Positions 44,483 through 52,559 of a stretch of DNA of 64,000 nt are shown in pieces; the stretch's first letter is position 1, and each line of letters starts with the position of its first letter. This DNA is from Flavobacteriales bacterium UBA2669 (GTDB lineage Bacteria > Bacteroidota > Bacteroidia > Flavobacteriales_E > Vicingaceae): NCBI GenBank assembly GCA_002359215.1, contig DEMN01000007.1:62001-126000 (forward strand), written 5' to 3'. The notes beneath the pieces are model-generated. The model saw nothing but the letters and a program-made list of their open reading frames with translations, did no database searches and was not told the DNA's origin. Position numbers and translations under genes: made by a program.

Positions 44483-45187
44483 ATGAAGTTATCTATTTTA
44501 ATACCTGCTTATAATGAAGCTAGAACTATTCATTTTATTTTGGACAAGATAAAAGCTGTTAAGTTAATTAATGATATTGAAAAAGAGATTATTATTGTAA
44601 ACGATTGTTCATCAGATAATACAGCTGAGGTAATTGAGAATTACATTAAAAACAATGCTGAATTATCTATACAACTATATAATCAATCTGTTAACCAAGG
44701 AAAAGGAGCAGCTATTCATAAAGCAATAGAATTAGCAACAGGAGAATATTTAATTGTTCAAGATGCGGACTTAGAATATGACCCTAGAGAGTTTAATTAC
44801 TTATTAAAACCCATTGTAGAAGGTTTTGCTGATGTAGTTTATGGTTCTCGTTTTATGGGGGGGAATCCTCACCGAATTTTATTTTTTTGGCACTCTATAG
44901 GAAATAAGTTTCTAACATCTCTTTCAAATATGTTTACCAATTTGAATTTGACGGATATGGAAACCTGTTACAAATTAATAAGAAGCGATATTGCCAAAAG
45001 TTTAACATTAAAAGAAAAACGTTTTGGTTTTGAACCTGAAGTTACTGCAAAATTGGCAAAAATTCCAAAAATCAGAATTTATGAAGTGGGTATATCTTAT
45101 TATGGAAGAACCTATGAAGAAGGTAAAAAAATTGGTTGGAAAGATGGCTTTAGAGCCATTTGGTGTATTTTGAAGTATAATTTGTAG
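44483..45187 (+). CDS. GT2 family polyprenyl-phosphate glycosyltransferase
   Basis: The 234-residue protein has a GT-A fold: ILIPAYNEARTIHFIL, IIIVNDCSSDNTAEVI, the helix NQGKGAAIHKAIELATGEYL, metal-site QDADLEYDP, YGSRFMGGNPHR and METCYKLIRSDI. It has no C-terminal membrane helices. The layout resembles dolichol-phosphate mannose synthase (DPM1) and bacterial relatives that charge undecaprenyl or polyprenyl phosphate with a sugar. The sugar donor is unknown. The GT-C-like gene starts two bases after its stop, so donor synthesis and transfer are coupled. Confidence 0.88.
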   Translation: MKLSILIPAYNEARTIHFILDKIKAVKLINDIEKEIIIVNDCSSDNTAEVIENYIKNNAELSIQLYNQSVNQGKGAAIHKAIELATGEYLIVQDADLEYDPREFNYLLKPIVEGFADVVYGSRFMGGNPHRILFFWHSIGNKFLTSLSNMFTNLNLTDMETCYKLIRSDIAKSLTLKEKRFGFEPEVTAKLAKIPKIRIYEVGISYYGRTYEEGKKIGWKDGFRAIWCILKYNL

Positions 45188-45189
45188 GA

Positions 45190-46551
45190 ATGAAATTTTT
45201 TAACAATCCATATTATGCGATAATTATTGTTGTTTTTATTGCTATTATCATTGATTTAAGTTTTCAAAATTGGAATAAACGACACCGAGTTATTGAACAT
45301 GATATTCATTTTTATTATTTTTATTTACCTGCTACATTTATTTATGATGATTTAAAAGTAGAAAAAGATAGTTATTATATTGCTGAGGATGACTATTATT
45401 ATTTTTGGAACCAACCTGATGAAAATGGTAATAAGGTAGCAAAAATGACCTGTGGATTGTCAATTTTATATTCACCATTTTTTTTTATAGCGCATTCTGT
45501 AGCTGTGATATTTGATTTAGAAGCGTCTGGATTTTCTGAGGTGTATAAAATATTTTTACTTTTAAGTTCTATTTTTTATTTACTAATAGGGTTAATATTA
45601 GTTGTTAAAATACTCAATGTGTTGATGTTTTCATCAAGAACAATTTTTATTTCTATGTTACTTTTAGGGTTAGGAACCAATTTACTAGCTTATTCATCAC
45701 AATCGGCTGTTAATTCTCATGTTTACAGTTTCTGTTTATTCGCAGGTTTTATTTATAATACAATTGTTTGGTATCGAAACTCTAATTATTTCAGAACAAT
45801 CTCGCTTGGACTTTTATTTGGATTAATAACTTTAATAAGACCATCAAATGGATTAATTATATTGTTTTTTATTTTTTATAATATTTCATCTTTTATTGAG
45901 CTAAAGCATCGATTTTTATTTTTTATAAAACATTCTGGAAAAATATTTATTATAATGGGGTTAACAATTGCTGTTTGGATACCTCAATTTTGGTATTGGA
46001 AAATTGTTTCAGGAGATTGGTTATATTATTCTTATAGAGATGAAGGGTTTTATTTCTTCGACCCAAAAATTATAAAGGGGCTTTTTAGTTTTAGAAAAGG
46101 TTGGTTGGTTTATACTCCAATGATGATTTTTGCAATTTTTGGAATATTTCTACTCTCTGAGAAGATTAAAAAATTAAAATGGTCTATTTTAGTTTTTACA
46201 ATCCTTAATATTTATGTTGTTTTTTCTTGGTGGTGTTGGTGGTATGGAGGGACTTTTGGACAAAGGGTTTTGATAGAGAGTTATGCTTTACTCGTAATTC
46301 CTTTGGCATCATTTGTTCAATGGATTCAAACTAAAAACTTGGTTTTGAAAAATTTATTTTACTTAGTATGTATTTTCTTTATATGGTTAAATATTTTTCA
46401 AACTTATCAATTTGAATACAAAGCATTACATTACGATAGTATGTCAAAAAAACTTTATATTAAACAGTTTGGTAAATTAACTCCAATTCCAGATAGTGAC
46501 ACAGACATTGATTGGATTGATTACGAAAAAGCAAAGATTAGAAGAAATTAA
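45190..46551 (+). CDS. Polytopic membrane protein, GT-C-like
   Basis: The 453-residue protein has about ten hydrophobic segments. The first loop after the N-terminal helix holds IEHDIHFYYFYLPATFIYDD, with Asp and aromatic residues in the position of the GT-C acidic motif. Other segments are IKGLFSFRKGWLVYTPMMIF and WWCWWYGGTFGQRVLIESYA; a similar late R-Y-x-x-P loop is common in this class. It is two bases after the GT2 gene. Its last codons and stop lie in the left arm of the hairpin at 46544-46583. Confidence 0.65.
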   Translation: MKFFNNPYYAIIIVVFIAIIIDLSFQNWNKRHRVIEHDIHFYYFYLPATFIYDDLKVEKDSYYIAEDDYYYFWNQPDENGNKVAKMTCGLSILYSPFFFIAHSVAVIFDLEASGFSEVYKIFLLLSSIFYLLIGLILVVKILNVLMFSSRTIFISMLLLGLGTNLLAYSSQSAVNSHVYSFCLFAGFIYNTIVWYRNSNYFRTISLGLLFGLITLIRPSNGLIILFFIFYNISSFIELKHRFLFFIKHSGKIFIIMGLTIAVWIPQFWYWKIVSGDWLYYSYRDEGFYFFDPKIIKGLFSFRKGWLVYTPMMIFAIFGIFLLSEKIKKLKWSILVFTILNIYVVFSWWCWWYGGTFGQRVLIESYALLVIPLASFVQWIQTKNLVLKNLFYLVCIFFIWLNIFQTYQFEYKALHYDSMSKKLYIKQFGKLTPIPDSDTDIDWIDYEKAKIRRN

Positions 46552-46583
46552 TACCTAATAATACATTATTAGGTATTAATTTC
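46544..46583. terminator. Bidirectional hairpin holding the stop codons of two convergent genes
   Basis: GAAATTAATACCTAATAAT (46544-46562) is perfectly complementary to ATTATTAGGTATTAATTTC (46565-46583), a 19-bp inverted repeat with two bases between. Both genes end AAT TAA inside the arms, one on each strand. The T run after the stem is short, so termination in each direction is likely but weaker than the others here. Confidence 0.65.
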
Positions 46584-48150
46584 TTGTAGTTATTTTATAC
46601 ACCTGAGAAATCGTGTTGTTATGAACAGTAATAGAAAACATTTTATGATTTTCTGGAAAATCATAATCTTGGGGATGCCATCTATAATTAGAAATAAAAT
46701 AAGTGGCTTGTTCTAATTCGACTAAATTCAATCTATTTCTATCTACAGCAGGTAAAATGTTTATATTTAATCTTCCAGGCGTATTTTCAAAACAAATATT
46801 TATTGAAGGAGACTGATCTGTCTTTAAAATATATTCTAATGATTGCTTATAAGAAGTCCCCCAATAGTCTAACTCATAATGCTTTCGAATATATTCAGGA
46901 GGAGAAAGTGTAACAAATTGATTGAAATATACGTGTTGGAAAGGATGACTATTAATCATAAAAAATGATGTGGTTATAAAAAACAATACTAAGAATATTA
47001 TATTTATCCACTTGATTTTATTTTTAAGATAATTTATCCAATAAATCACCAATAAAGCGAATGGAGGGTAAATAAAAAATAGTTGTCGCCACCCATCATA
47101 CAGTACAGAGTGTAATACAATAACTGCTATAATAGGAGCAAATGCATAAAAGAAGAAAATTAAATTGTGTCTTAAAATGTTATTGTAAAGTATGGATAAT
47201 GGATTTTTAATAAACTGAAACAATAAAAATATTGAACTTAGTAATCCTAAAAGAAGATAACCGATAGGGGTTGTTATCGAAAACCATATTGGAATATACG
47301 ACCAATCAATTTCCATTACTTGAACAAACTCCCCTTTAAATAGAACAGAGGAATCCCAACGAAATTGGGACATGTTTTTAAAAACAAGAATAAAATTATT
47401 TATGGGGTCTGTCCATAAAAAAGGCCATGTAGCATATAATATAAAGGTTGAAGAAATAATAAAAACTACCAACAGTTTGGAGTATCTTATTACCTCTTTT
47501 TTTACAATACCATCTATAATTAATAGGGTTAAAATGGTTGCAAACATCATTATTCCCATAATTCTGATGTTTACTAATAAGCCAACACAAATTCCTAATA
47601 ATATAAAGTTAAGTATAGTTCTTTTCTTAAAAGCAATTACTGTAAAATACATAGAAATCATAAACATAGTAAGAAAAGGGATGTCTTTTGTATTGAAAAA
47701 AGAGTGCCCATAAATACGGGGATGGAGAATAATTAGGAAAAAGCCAATGGTTGCTAGAAGTTTGTTTTTATATAAAAAATCAATTAATAAGAAAAAAAAG
47801 AAACACCCTACTAAAAAAAACAGATGTGTTACCAGATGTCGCATAAAAAAAATATCACGACTGTCATTTAAATTTAAAGTTTTTTCAAGAATAATTAATG
47901 GCAACTCAAATGCAACGCCATAATCTCTATCGAACCAAGTTAATAACTCTTGATTATTAGAAAATACGTATTCATAATTTACTATTCCTGTTTTTCGTTG
48001 TGTTTCTTCATCCCAACTAATACCATATTCATCAAAACTGATAAGTGCGATTATACACAAGAAAAAACACAATATTAGTCCTAAATTTTTCTTTAAAATG
48101 CCTAAGAAAAGATGTGTTTTTAAAGAATTTCCTATTACTAAAAGATACAT
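46576..48150 (-). CDS. GT39/PMT-like membrane glycosyltransferase
   Basis: The 524-residue protein has about eleven hydrophobic segments. The first periplasmic loop has DEYGISWDEETQRKTGIVNY, the Asp-Glu motif typical of GT39 (PMT/ArnT) enzymes; FFNTKDIPFLTMFMISMYF and NIRIMGIMMFATILT follow. A soluble domain at the C-terminus has SPEYIRKHYELDYWG. The family moves sugar from polyprenyl phosphate to protein or lipid on the outer side of the inner membrane. It is the last gene of a minus-strand group, 26 bases after the GH5-like gene. Confidence 0.75.
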   Translation of the reverse strand: MYLLVIGNSLKTHLFLGILKKNLGLILCFFLCIIALISFDEYGISWDEETQRKTGIVNYEYVFSNNQELLTWFDRDYGVAFELPLIILEKTLNLNDSRDIFFMRHLVTHLFFLVGCFFFFLLIDFLYKNKLLATIGFFLIILHPRIYGHSFFNTKDIPFLTMFMISMYFTVIAFKKRTILNFILLGICVGLLVNIRIMGIMMFATILTLLIIDGIVKKEVIRYSKLLVVFIISSTFILYATWPFLWTDPINNFILVFKNMSQFRWDSSVLFKGEFVQVMEIDWSYIPIWFSITTPIGYLLLGLLSSIFLLFQFIKNPLSILYNNILRHNLIFFFYAFAPIIAVIVLHSVLYDGWRQLFFIYPPFALLVIYWINYLKNKIKWINIIFLVLFFITTSFFMINSHPFQHVYFNQFVTLSPPEYIRKHYELDYWGTSYKQSLEYILKTDQSPSINICFENTPGRLNINILPAVDRNRLNLVELEQATYFISNYRWHPQDYDFPENHKMFSITVHNNTISQVYKITTRN

Positions 48151-48176
48151 ATTGGAGAGCTTGATTTTTATTAGTA

Positions 48177-49634
48177 TTAATTTAAATCTAGCTTTTGAAT
48201 TTTCAATTTTCCTAAATTAATGCTTGGCATTTTATTATGAACTAAGGCCGTATCCGGATTTAGCTCTCCTCTTATCATAGTATATTCTGTTGCTGAAGCC
48301 ATCCAGTGATAGAATGGATAACTACCTAATAATTCAAAACTACCATCTTTTTTGGTAATGGTATGGTAAGAATGCGTCCAATCTTCATTCCAAGCTAATA
48401 CTACACCTCCTTCAATAGGGTTGTTTTTTTGGTCAACCATAATCCCAATAATTCTAAATGAATCACTTTCAGAGTAATTATAATAATTGTTTAAACATAG
48501 ACAACTGTCACGATTTGCTTTTATATCAATATTTTTAAATTGGGTTGCAATTGGTTTTGGTGTTCCGTTAATGGTTTTACCGATACTTGTTTTCGTTTCA
48601 CCATTTCTGTTAAGTATACCCATAAAATTGGCGTGATAAACACCCCATTCCACATCTTTATATTGCCACCAAGAGTAACCAATCCCACCGCAGTTAAAAG
48701 TTTGTTGTATAGTCTTTTTTGCAAATTGTGCTTGTTTTTCATAAGTAATAGAATCATTATCTGCAGGGATGGCAGTTTCGCCTATTACCCAAGGTTTCTT
48801 AGTATATTTTCCATACCAATAAATTTCATTTCTTACCTGTTCCGGTTCATATTCGTACGGATGATAAGAAATAAAGTCAACAGGAAGAATGTTAGGATCC
48901 CACCTAAAAACTTCCCTAATACCTTCTAACCCTATTGTAGTTAATCTTTTTATATCGTTACTTTTAACGGTATGATTCCATGTGCTAACAATAGCATATA
49001 CTTCTTTTTTTTCTTTTTCAGGAGAATCAAAATATAATGGTTCATTAAATAAGTCTAGTGCTAAAATTGTTTTATTGTTTTTAAATCGGGTGGTAATTTT
49101 TTGTAAATAATTATTAGAAGAAACATGGTTGGGAGAGAGTTTGGTTAAAAGAATTACTTTTAAACCGCATTGAGATGCAATCTTTAATACTTCATCAATA
49201 GAATTAAAATAGTTTTTATAAGCCAAGGCATTATCTAAACTAATTAAAGTATCTTTAGTCTCATTGATTTTTAAACGATAAGATAAGGTACCTAATTCTT
49301 TATCTATATTAGGTTCTCCAATCCTAACTATTCTTACTGTATTAAATCCTAATTCTTTAATCAATTCAAATTCAGACAACAAGGTTTTATGAGCTTCTTG
49401 TTTGTTGGTATATAGTTTCCCATAATCAGCTGTTGGAGAACCCCAATAATCCTTGCCGTTTGTTTGCCATGAAACTATATAGTTTAATACTATTGGAGTA
49501 AAAGGGGTACCATCTATTTCAAATTTATTATTTTTTAACTTAGGTAATGAATGGGTAAACGCTAGCTTTAAATAAGCTAAATAAGCACTACCAATAAATA
49601 AAATAAAGAAAAGAGTTAAGTAGATTTTTCTCAT
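48177..49634 (-). CDS. Membrane-anchored GH5-like glycosidase with regulatory-like domain
   Basis: The 485-residue protein has an N-terminal membrane anchor (YLTLFFILFIGSAYLAYL). A TIM-barrel glycosidase follows: FELIKELGFNTVRIVRIGE, VILLTKLSPNHVSSNN, LDLFNEPLYF with Glu198 as acid/base and KPWVIGETAIP with Glu286 as nucleophile. A C-terminal carboxypeptidase-regulatory-like domain (IIGIMVDQKNNPIEGGVV, HTITKKDGSFELLGSYPF) ends the protein. The barrel matches clan GH-A (GH5 or relatives). The ATG at 49634 is preferred to an in-frame TTG 33 bases upstream. It stands among glycosyltransferase genes. Confidence 0.82.
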   Translation of the reverse strand: MRKIYLTLFFILFIGSAYLAYLKLAFTHSLPKLKNNKFEIDGTPFTPIVLNYIVSWQTNGKDYWGSPTADYGKLYTNKQEAHKTLLSEFELIKELGFNTVRIVRIGEPNIDKELGTLSYRLKINETKDTLISLDNALAYKNYFNSIDEVLKIASQCGLKVILLTKLSPNHVSSNNYLQKITTRFKNNKTILALDLFNEPLYFDSPEKEKKEVYAIVSTWNHTVKSNDIKRLTTIGLEGIREVFRWDPNILPVDFISYHPYEYEPEQVRNEIYWYGKYTKKPWVIGETAIPADNDSITYEKQAQFAKKTIQQTFNCGGIGYSWWQYKDVEWGVYHANFMGILNRNGETKTSIGKTINGTPKPIATQFKNIDIKANRDSCLCLNNYYNYSESDSFRIIGIMVDQKNNPIEGGVVLAWNEDWTHSYHTITKKDGSFELLGSYPFYHWMASATEYTMIRGELNPDTALVHNKMPSINLGKLKIQKLDLN

Positions 49635-49676
49635 TATTACATAAATTTTTAAAGGATAAAAATACAAATATCTATT

Positions 49677-50402
49677 TCAATACCTCATTTTTATTTTTGA
49701 GAGCTCAATGGGAATTTTTAAACTATCTTTCCAAGTAATTTTTGAGCCTTCAACTTCACTCCATGCATTTACAGGATATTCATAAAGTAAAGTGGTAATC
49801 TCTTTTCCAAAAAGTTGTTTTAGTCGTAAAATAATTTCTACATCAAACAACCAACGGGATACAAAAGGGGTAGAAATAATATCAGGAATAACATCATTAC
49901 TAAATACTTTGGCACCACATTGCGTATCGTAAAACGGTATTTTTATTGTCCAACCGATTAGTGTTGCAAAAAACCTTCCGACTAAATGTCTTACTGGTGA
50001 TCGTTCAATAGTGGCTCCAACTCGTTTTAATCGAGAACCAAAAACTGCTTTTTTGTTATGTTTAGTAAGAAAGTCAGTTAAAGCTATAAATTCTATTAAA
50101 GGAGTAGATAAATCGGCATCTAAAAAACCAATTTGGGCAAAGCTATTGGTATTGTATGCTGCTAACACTCCATTCCTTACTGTTTCTCCTTTACCTAAAT
50201 TTTTATCATTTTTTAAAGTGGTTATTTGAGTTGGATTTTGGATTTCAAGTTCAGTTAGTACTTTAAATGTGTTGTCTGTACTACCATCATCTACTAAAAA
50301 CAAATGGTAGTTTTTGTTATTGGCCAAAAAAGACAAAAAAGCTTGTTGGTTTAGCCTTTTTCCTTCGTTGTAGCAGGGTATTATGATGGCTGTTGCTGAC
50401 AT
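49677..50402 (-). CDS. GT2 glycosyltransferase, ALG5-like
   Basis: The 241-residue protein has AIIIPCYNEGKRLNQQAF, LFLVDDGSTDNTFKVL, NLGKGETVRNGVLAAY, IGFLDADLSTPLIEF and VFGSRLKRVGA. The DTQCGAKVFSNDVI motif and the R-x-x-x-x-x-F-G segment are typical of dolichyl-phosphate glucosyltransferase (ALG5) and its bacterial relatives, which make polyprenyl-phosphate glucose or a similar sugar. The first codons overlap the stop of the methyltransferase gene by 22 bases, and the GH5-like gene follows 42 bases later. Confidence 0.88.
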   Translation of the reverse strand: MSATAIIIPCYNEGKRLNQQAFLSFLANNKNYHLFLVDDGSTDNTFKVLTELEIQNPTQITTLKNDKNLGKGETVRNGVLAAYNTNSFAQIGFLDADLSTPLIEFIALTDFLTKHNKKAVFGSRLKRVGATIERSPVRHLVGRFFATLIGWTIKIPFYDTQCGAKVFSNDVIPDIISTPFVSRWLFDVEIILRLKQLFGKEITTLLYEYPVNAWSEVEGSKITWKDSLKIPIELSKIKMRY

Positions 50403-51166
50403 ATTGAAAAACAAGATAATCCTGGCAGTTTAATTCCTAAAACGCTAAAAAATTTGCCAATTAAAAAATCGAAATACAAGGTGTTGACCATAAATGTATC
50501 TATCCATCCTTTTGATTGGTAAGCACCAATTCCTTTCTCAGTATCAATTGTTTTATTGCCTTGAAGGAGTTTTTGAATGATTCTTAAAAATAATAATGAA
50601 AAAAAGAAATAACCCGTTTGTTGGCTTTTAAAGCCTGCTTGTTGGAGGTGATCATTCAATAAGGCAATGTTATATCTTCTGAAATGTTTTAAATAAACAT
50701 CATGGTTGCTAAATAGTTGTTGATATGCCGGAACAGTAATAATAATTTTGGTGTTATTGTCAATTAACCCTGATTGGTTAAGTTCTTTTAAAAAAGTGAT
50801 TTCATCTTCAATGTGTTCAATTACATCTAACAATAAAACTACATCTACTTTATTTGAAATAGAGTTGTTAAGCTCTTGAGTAGAAGAATAAAGTGAAATG
50901 GGTAAGTTTTTTACGGGTTCTGAAATAGTGGAAATGATTTCGGGGGTAAAAGCAATGTCTACACAATGAAAAGTAGCTATAGGGTATTGGTAAGCCAATT
51001 GTTGCGCAACGAATACATCTCCACAGCCCAAGTCGAGTATGGTGGTAGCTGGTTTTTGAGCAATAATAGGTGTTAAAAAGTTTTTGACTACTTCAATTCT
51101 TGCCAATTCCCATGGGTGTCTGTTTATTTTTTCTCTTTCAAATGAGGCTGCTTCGCAAATGTCCAT
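50381..51166 (-). CDS. Class I SAM-dependent methyltransferase
   Basis: The 261-residue protein has the SAM-binding motif ILDLGCGDVFVAQQLAY, the acidic FHCVDIAF, and VVLLLDVIEHIEDEITFLKE with the post-I motif typical of class I methyltransferases. LKHFRRYNIALLNDHLQQAG is the segment seen in UbiE/UbiG-like and glycan methyltransferases. The C-terminal 60 residues are hydrophobic (FFFSLLFLRIIQKLL). The stop of this gene is inside the ALG5-like gene and its start follows the amidohydrolase stop, so it is in the same transcript. The substrate is unknown. Confidence 0.85.
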   Translation of the reverse strand: MDICEAASFEREKINRHPWELARIEVVKNFLTPIIAQKPATTILDLGCGDVFVAQQLAYQYPIATFHCVDIAFTPEIISTISEPVKNLPISLYSSTQELNNSISNKVDVVLLLDVIEHIEDEITFLKELNQSGLIDNNTKIIITVPAYQQLFSNHDVYLKHFRRYNIALLNDHLQQAGFKSQQTGYFFFSLLFLRIIQKLLQGNKTIDTEKGIGAYQSKGWIDTFMVNTLYFDFLIGKFFSVLGIKLPGLSCFSICQQQPS

Positions 51167-52462
51167 TTATTGTTGTTTGTATTTTTTACTATACTTTTCG
51201 TAAAGATTTTTTTGGCGACTACTTAAGTCAATTTTTCTTCCTTGAATAAATGCCAATTCTACATTGTTAGTTTTCATGTCTAAAGCATCTCCTGTAGAAA
51301 CAAAAAGTGTCGCATCTTTACCAATTTCTAGACTGCCACAAGTTTTATCAATACTTAAAATTTTAGCAGTATTTAGTGTAATAGTTTGTAATGCTTGTTC
51401 TTTTGTTAGTCCGTAAGCTACTGCGGTTCCTGCATAAAATGGTAAGTTTCGGGTATTCATGGCTTCCATATCTCCTGCATTTTCTAAACAAAATAAAATA
51501 CCTGCATCAAACAATATTTTAGGCATTTTATAGGGTAAATAAACATCTTCTTCTTGTCTTTCCGGTAAAGAATGTACTCTTTTTAGAATTACAGAGATAT
51601 TGTTTTCTTTCAGTAATTCTGTTACCATCCATGCATCATAAGCACCTACTAATGTTACATTTTTAAGTTCATATTTCTTCACAAAAGTGATGGCTTCGGT
51701 AATTTCTTTAATGTAATCGGTATGAATATATATTCTTTTTGTGCCATTAAATAAGCCTCTAACACTTTCAAAACGAATATTTATTTCGTTATGATTATTT
51801 ACTTTACAATAGGGTTTAGCATTTTCAAAAAAATCATGCAATTCTTTTTTGGTATTATCGTATTCTTTGTTTTCCTTTCCTCCCCAACGTTGATACATAT
51901 TAGGCCAATTAATATGAATGCCATCATCCTCTTTGTAAATGGCATCTTCCCAATTCCAAGCATCAAACTGAACGATAGATGAACTGCCTGAAATTAATCC
52001 TCCTCTTGGTGTTATTTGCCCCATTAAAACTCCATTAAAGCGAACAGTTGTAGTAATATTTGATTCTGTATTATAAGCAATAATAGAACGGACATGAGGA
52101 TTTAAAATTCCTGTTTCATCATTATCTTGTGTCGCCCTAACGGCATCAATTTCGGTTAAACCTAAAGTAGAATTGGGAGCAATAATTCCCGGATATACAT
52201 GTTTCCCTTCAATGTTAATGATAGTATCATAAGAAGAAGGGTCTATTTTTACCACTCTAGCATCAGCAACAAGCGTAATTTTTCCGTTTTCAAAACCAAT
52301 TACAGCATTTTCTATAACTTCTCCATTGCCTAGGTGAGCAATTCCGTTTTGTAATAAAACAGCTCCTTTTTGCTGAGGTGCCGGACTAGGAACTTGTGCT
52401 AATAAGTTAAAAGCGAAAAGTTGAAAGTATATTGTTAATAGGATGATGATTTTTGTTTTCAT
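51167..52462 (-). CDS. Exported amidohydrolase-fold protein lacking the HxH metal motif
   Basis: The 431-residue protein has a signal peptide (IIILLTIYFQLFAFNLLAQ). It has the composite fold of imidazolonepropionase-like amidohydrolases: AVLLQNGIAHLGNGEVIENA at the start, and AYGLTKEQALQTITLNTAKI and GSLEIGKDATLFVSTGDALD at the end. Where active members have an H-x-H pair after GKHVYPG, this protein reads IIAPNSTLGLTEI, so the first two metal ligands are missing. It may be a non-catalytic partner of the 1008-residue relative encoded 97 bases upstream. Its stop is directly followed by the methyltransferase ATG. Confidence 0.82.
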   Translation of the reverse strand: MKTKIIILLTIYFQLFAFNLLAQVPSPAPQQKGAVLLQNGIAHLGNGEVIENAVIGFENGKITLVADARVVKIDPSSYDTIINIEGKHVYPGIIAPNSTLGLTEIDAVRATQDNDETGILNPHVRSIIAYNTESNITTTVRFNGVLMGQITPRGGLISGSSSIVQFDAWNWEDAIYKEDDGIHINWPNMYQRWGGKENKEYDNTKKELHDFFENAKPYCKVNNHNEINIRFESVRGLFNGTKRIYIHTDYIKEITEAITFVKKYELKNVTLVGAYDAWMVTELLKENNISVILKRVHSLPERQEEDVYLPYKMPKILFDAGILFCLENAGDMEAMNTRNLPFYAGTAVAYGLTKEQALQTITLNTAKILSIDKTCGSLEIGKDATLFVSTGDALDMKTNNVELAFIQGRKIDLSSRQKNLYEKYSKKYKQQ

Positions 52463-52559
52463 GAGTTTAATTTATATTTCAGTTAATCAGTTTTCGTTTT
52501 GTACGATAAGTTTTATTCATCTTTAAATCATTCACACATTTAATAATTTGCATATTAAG

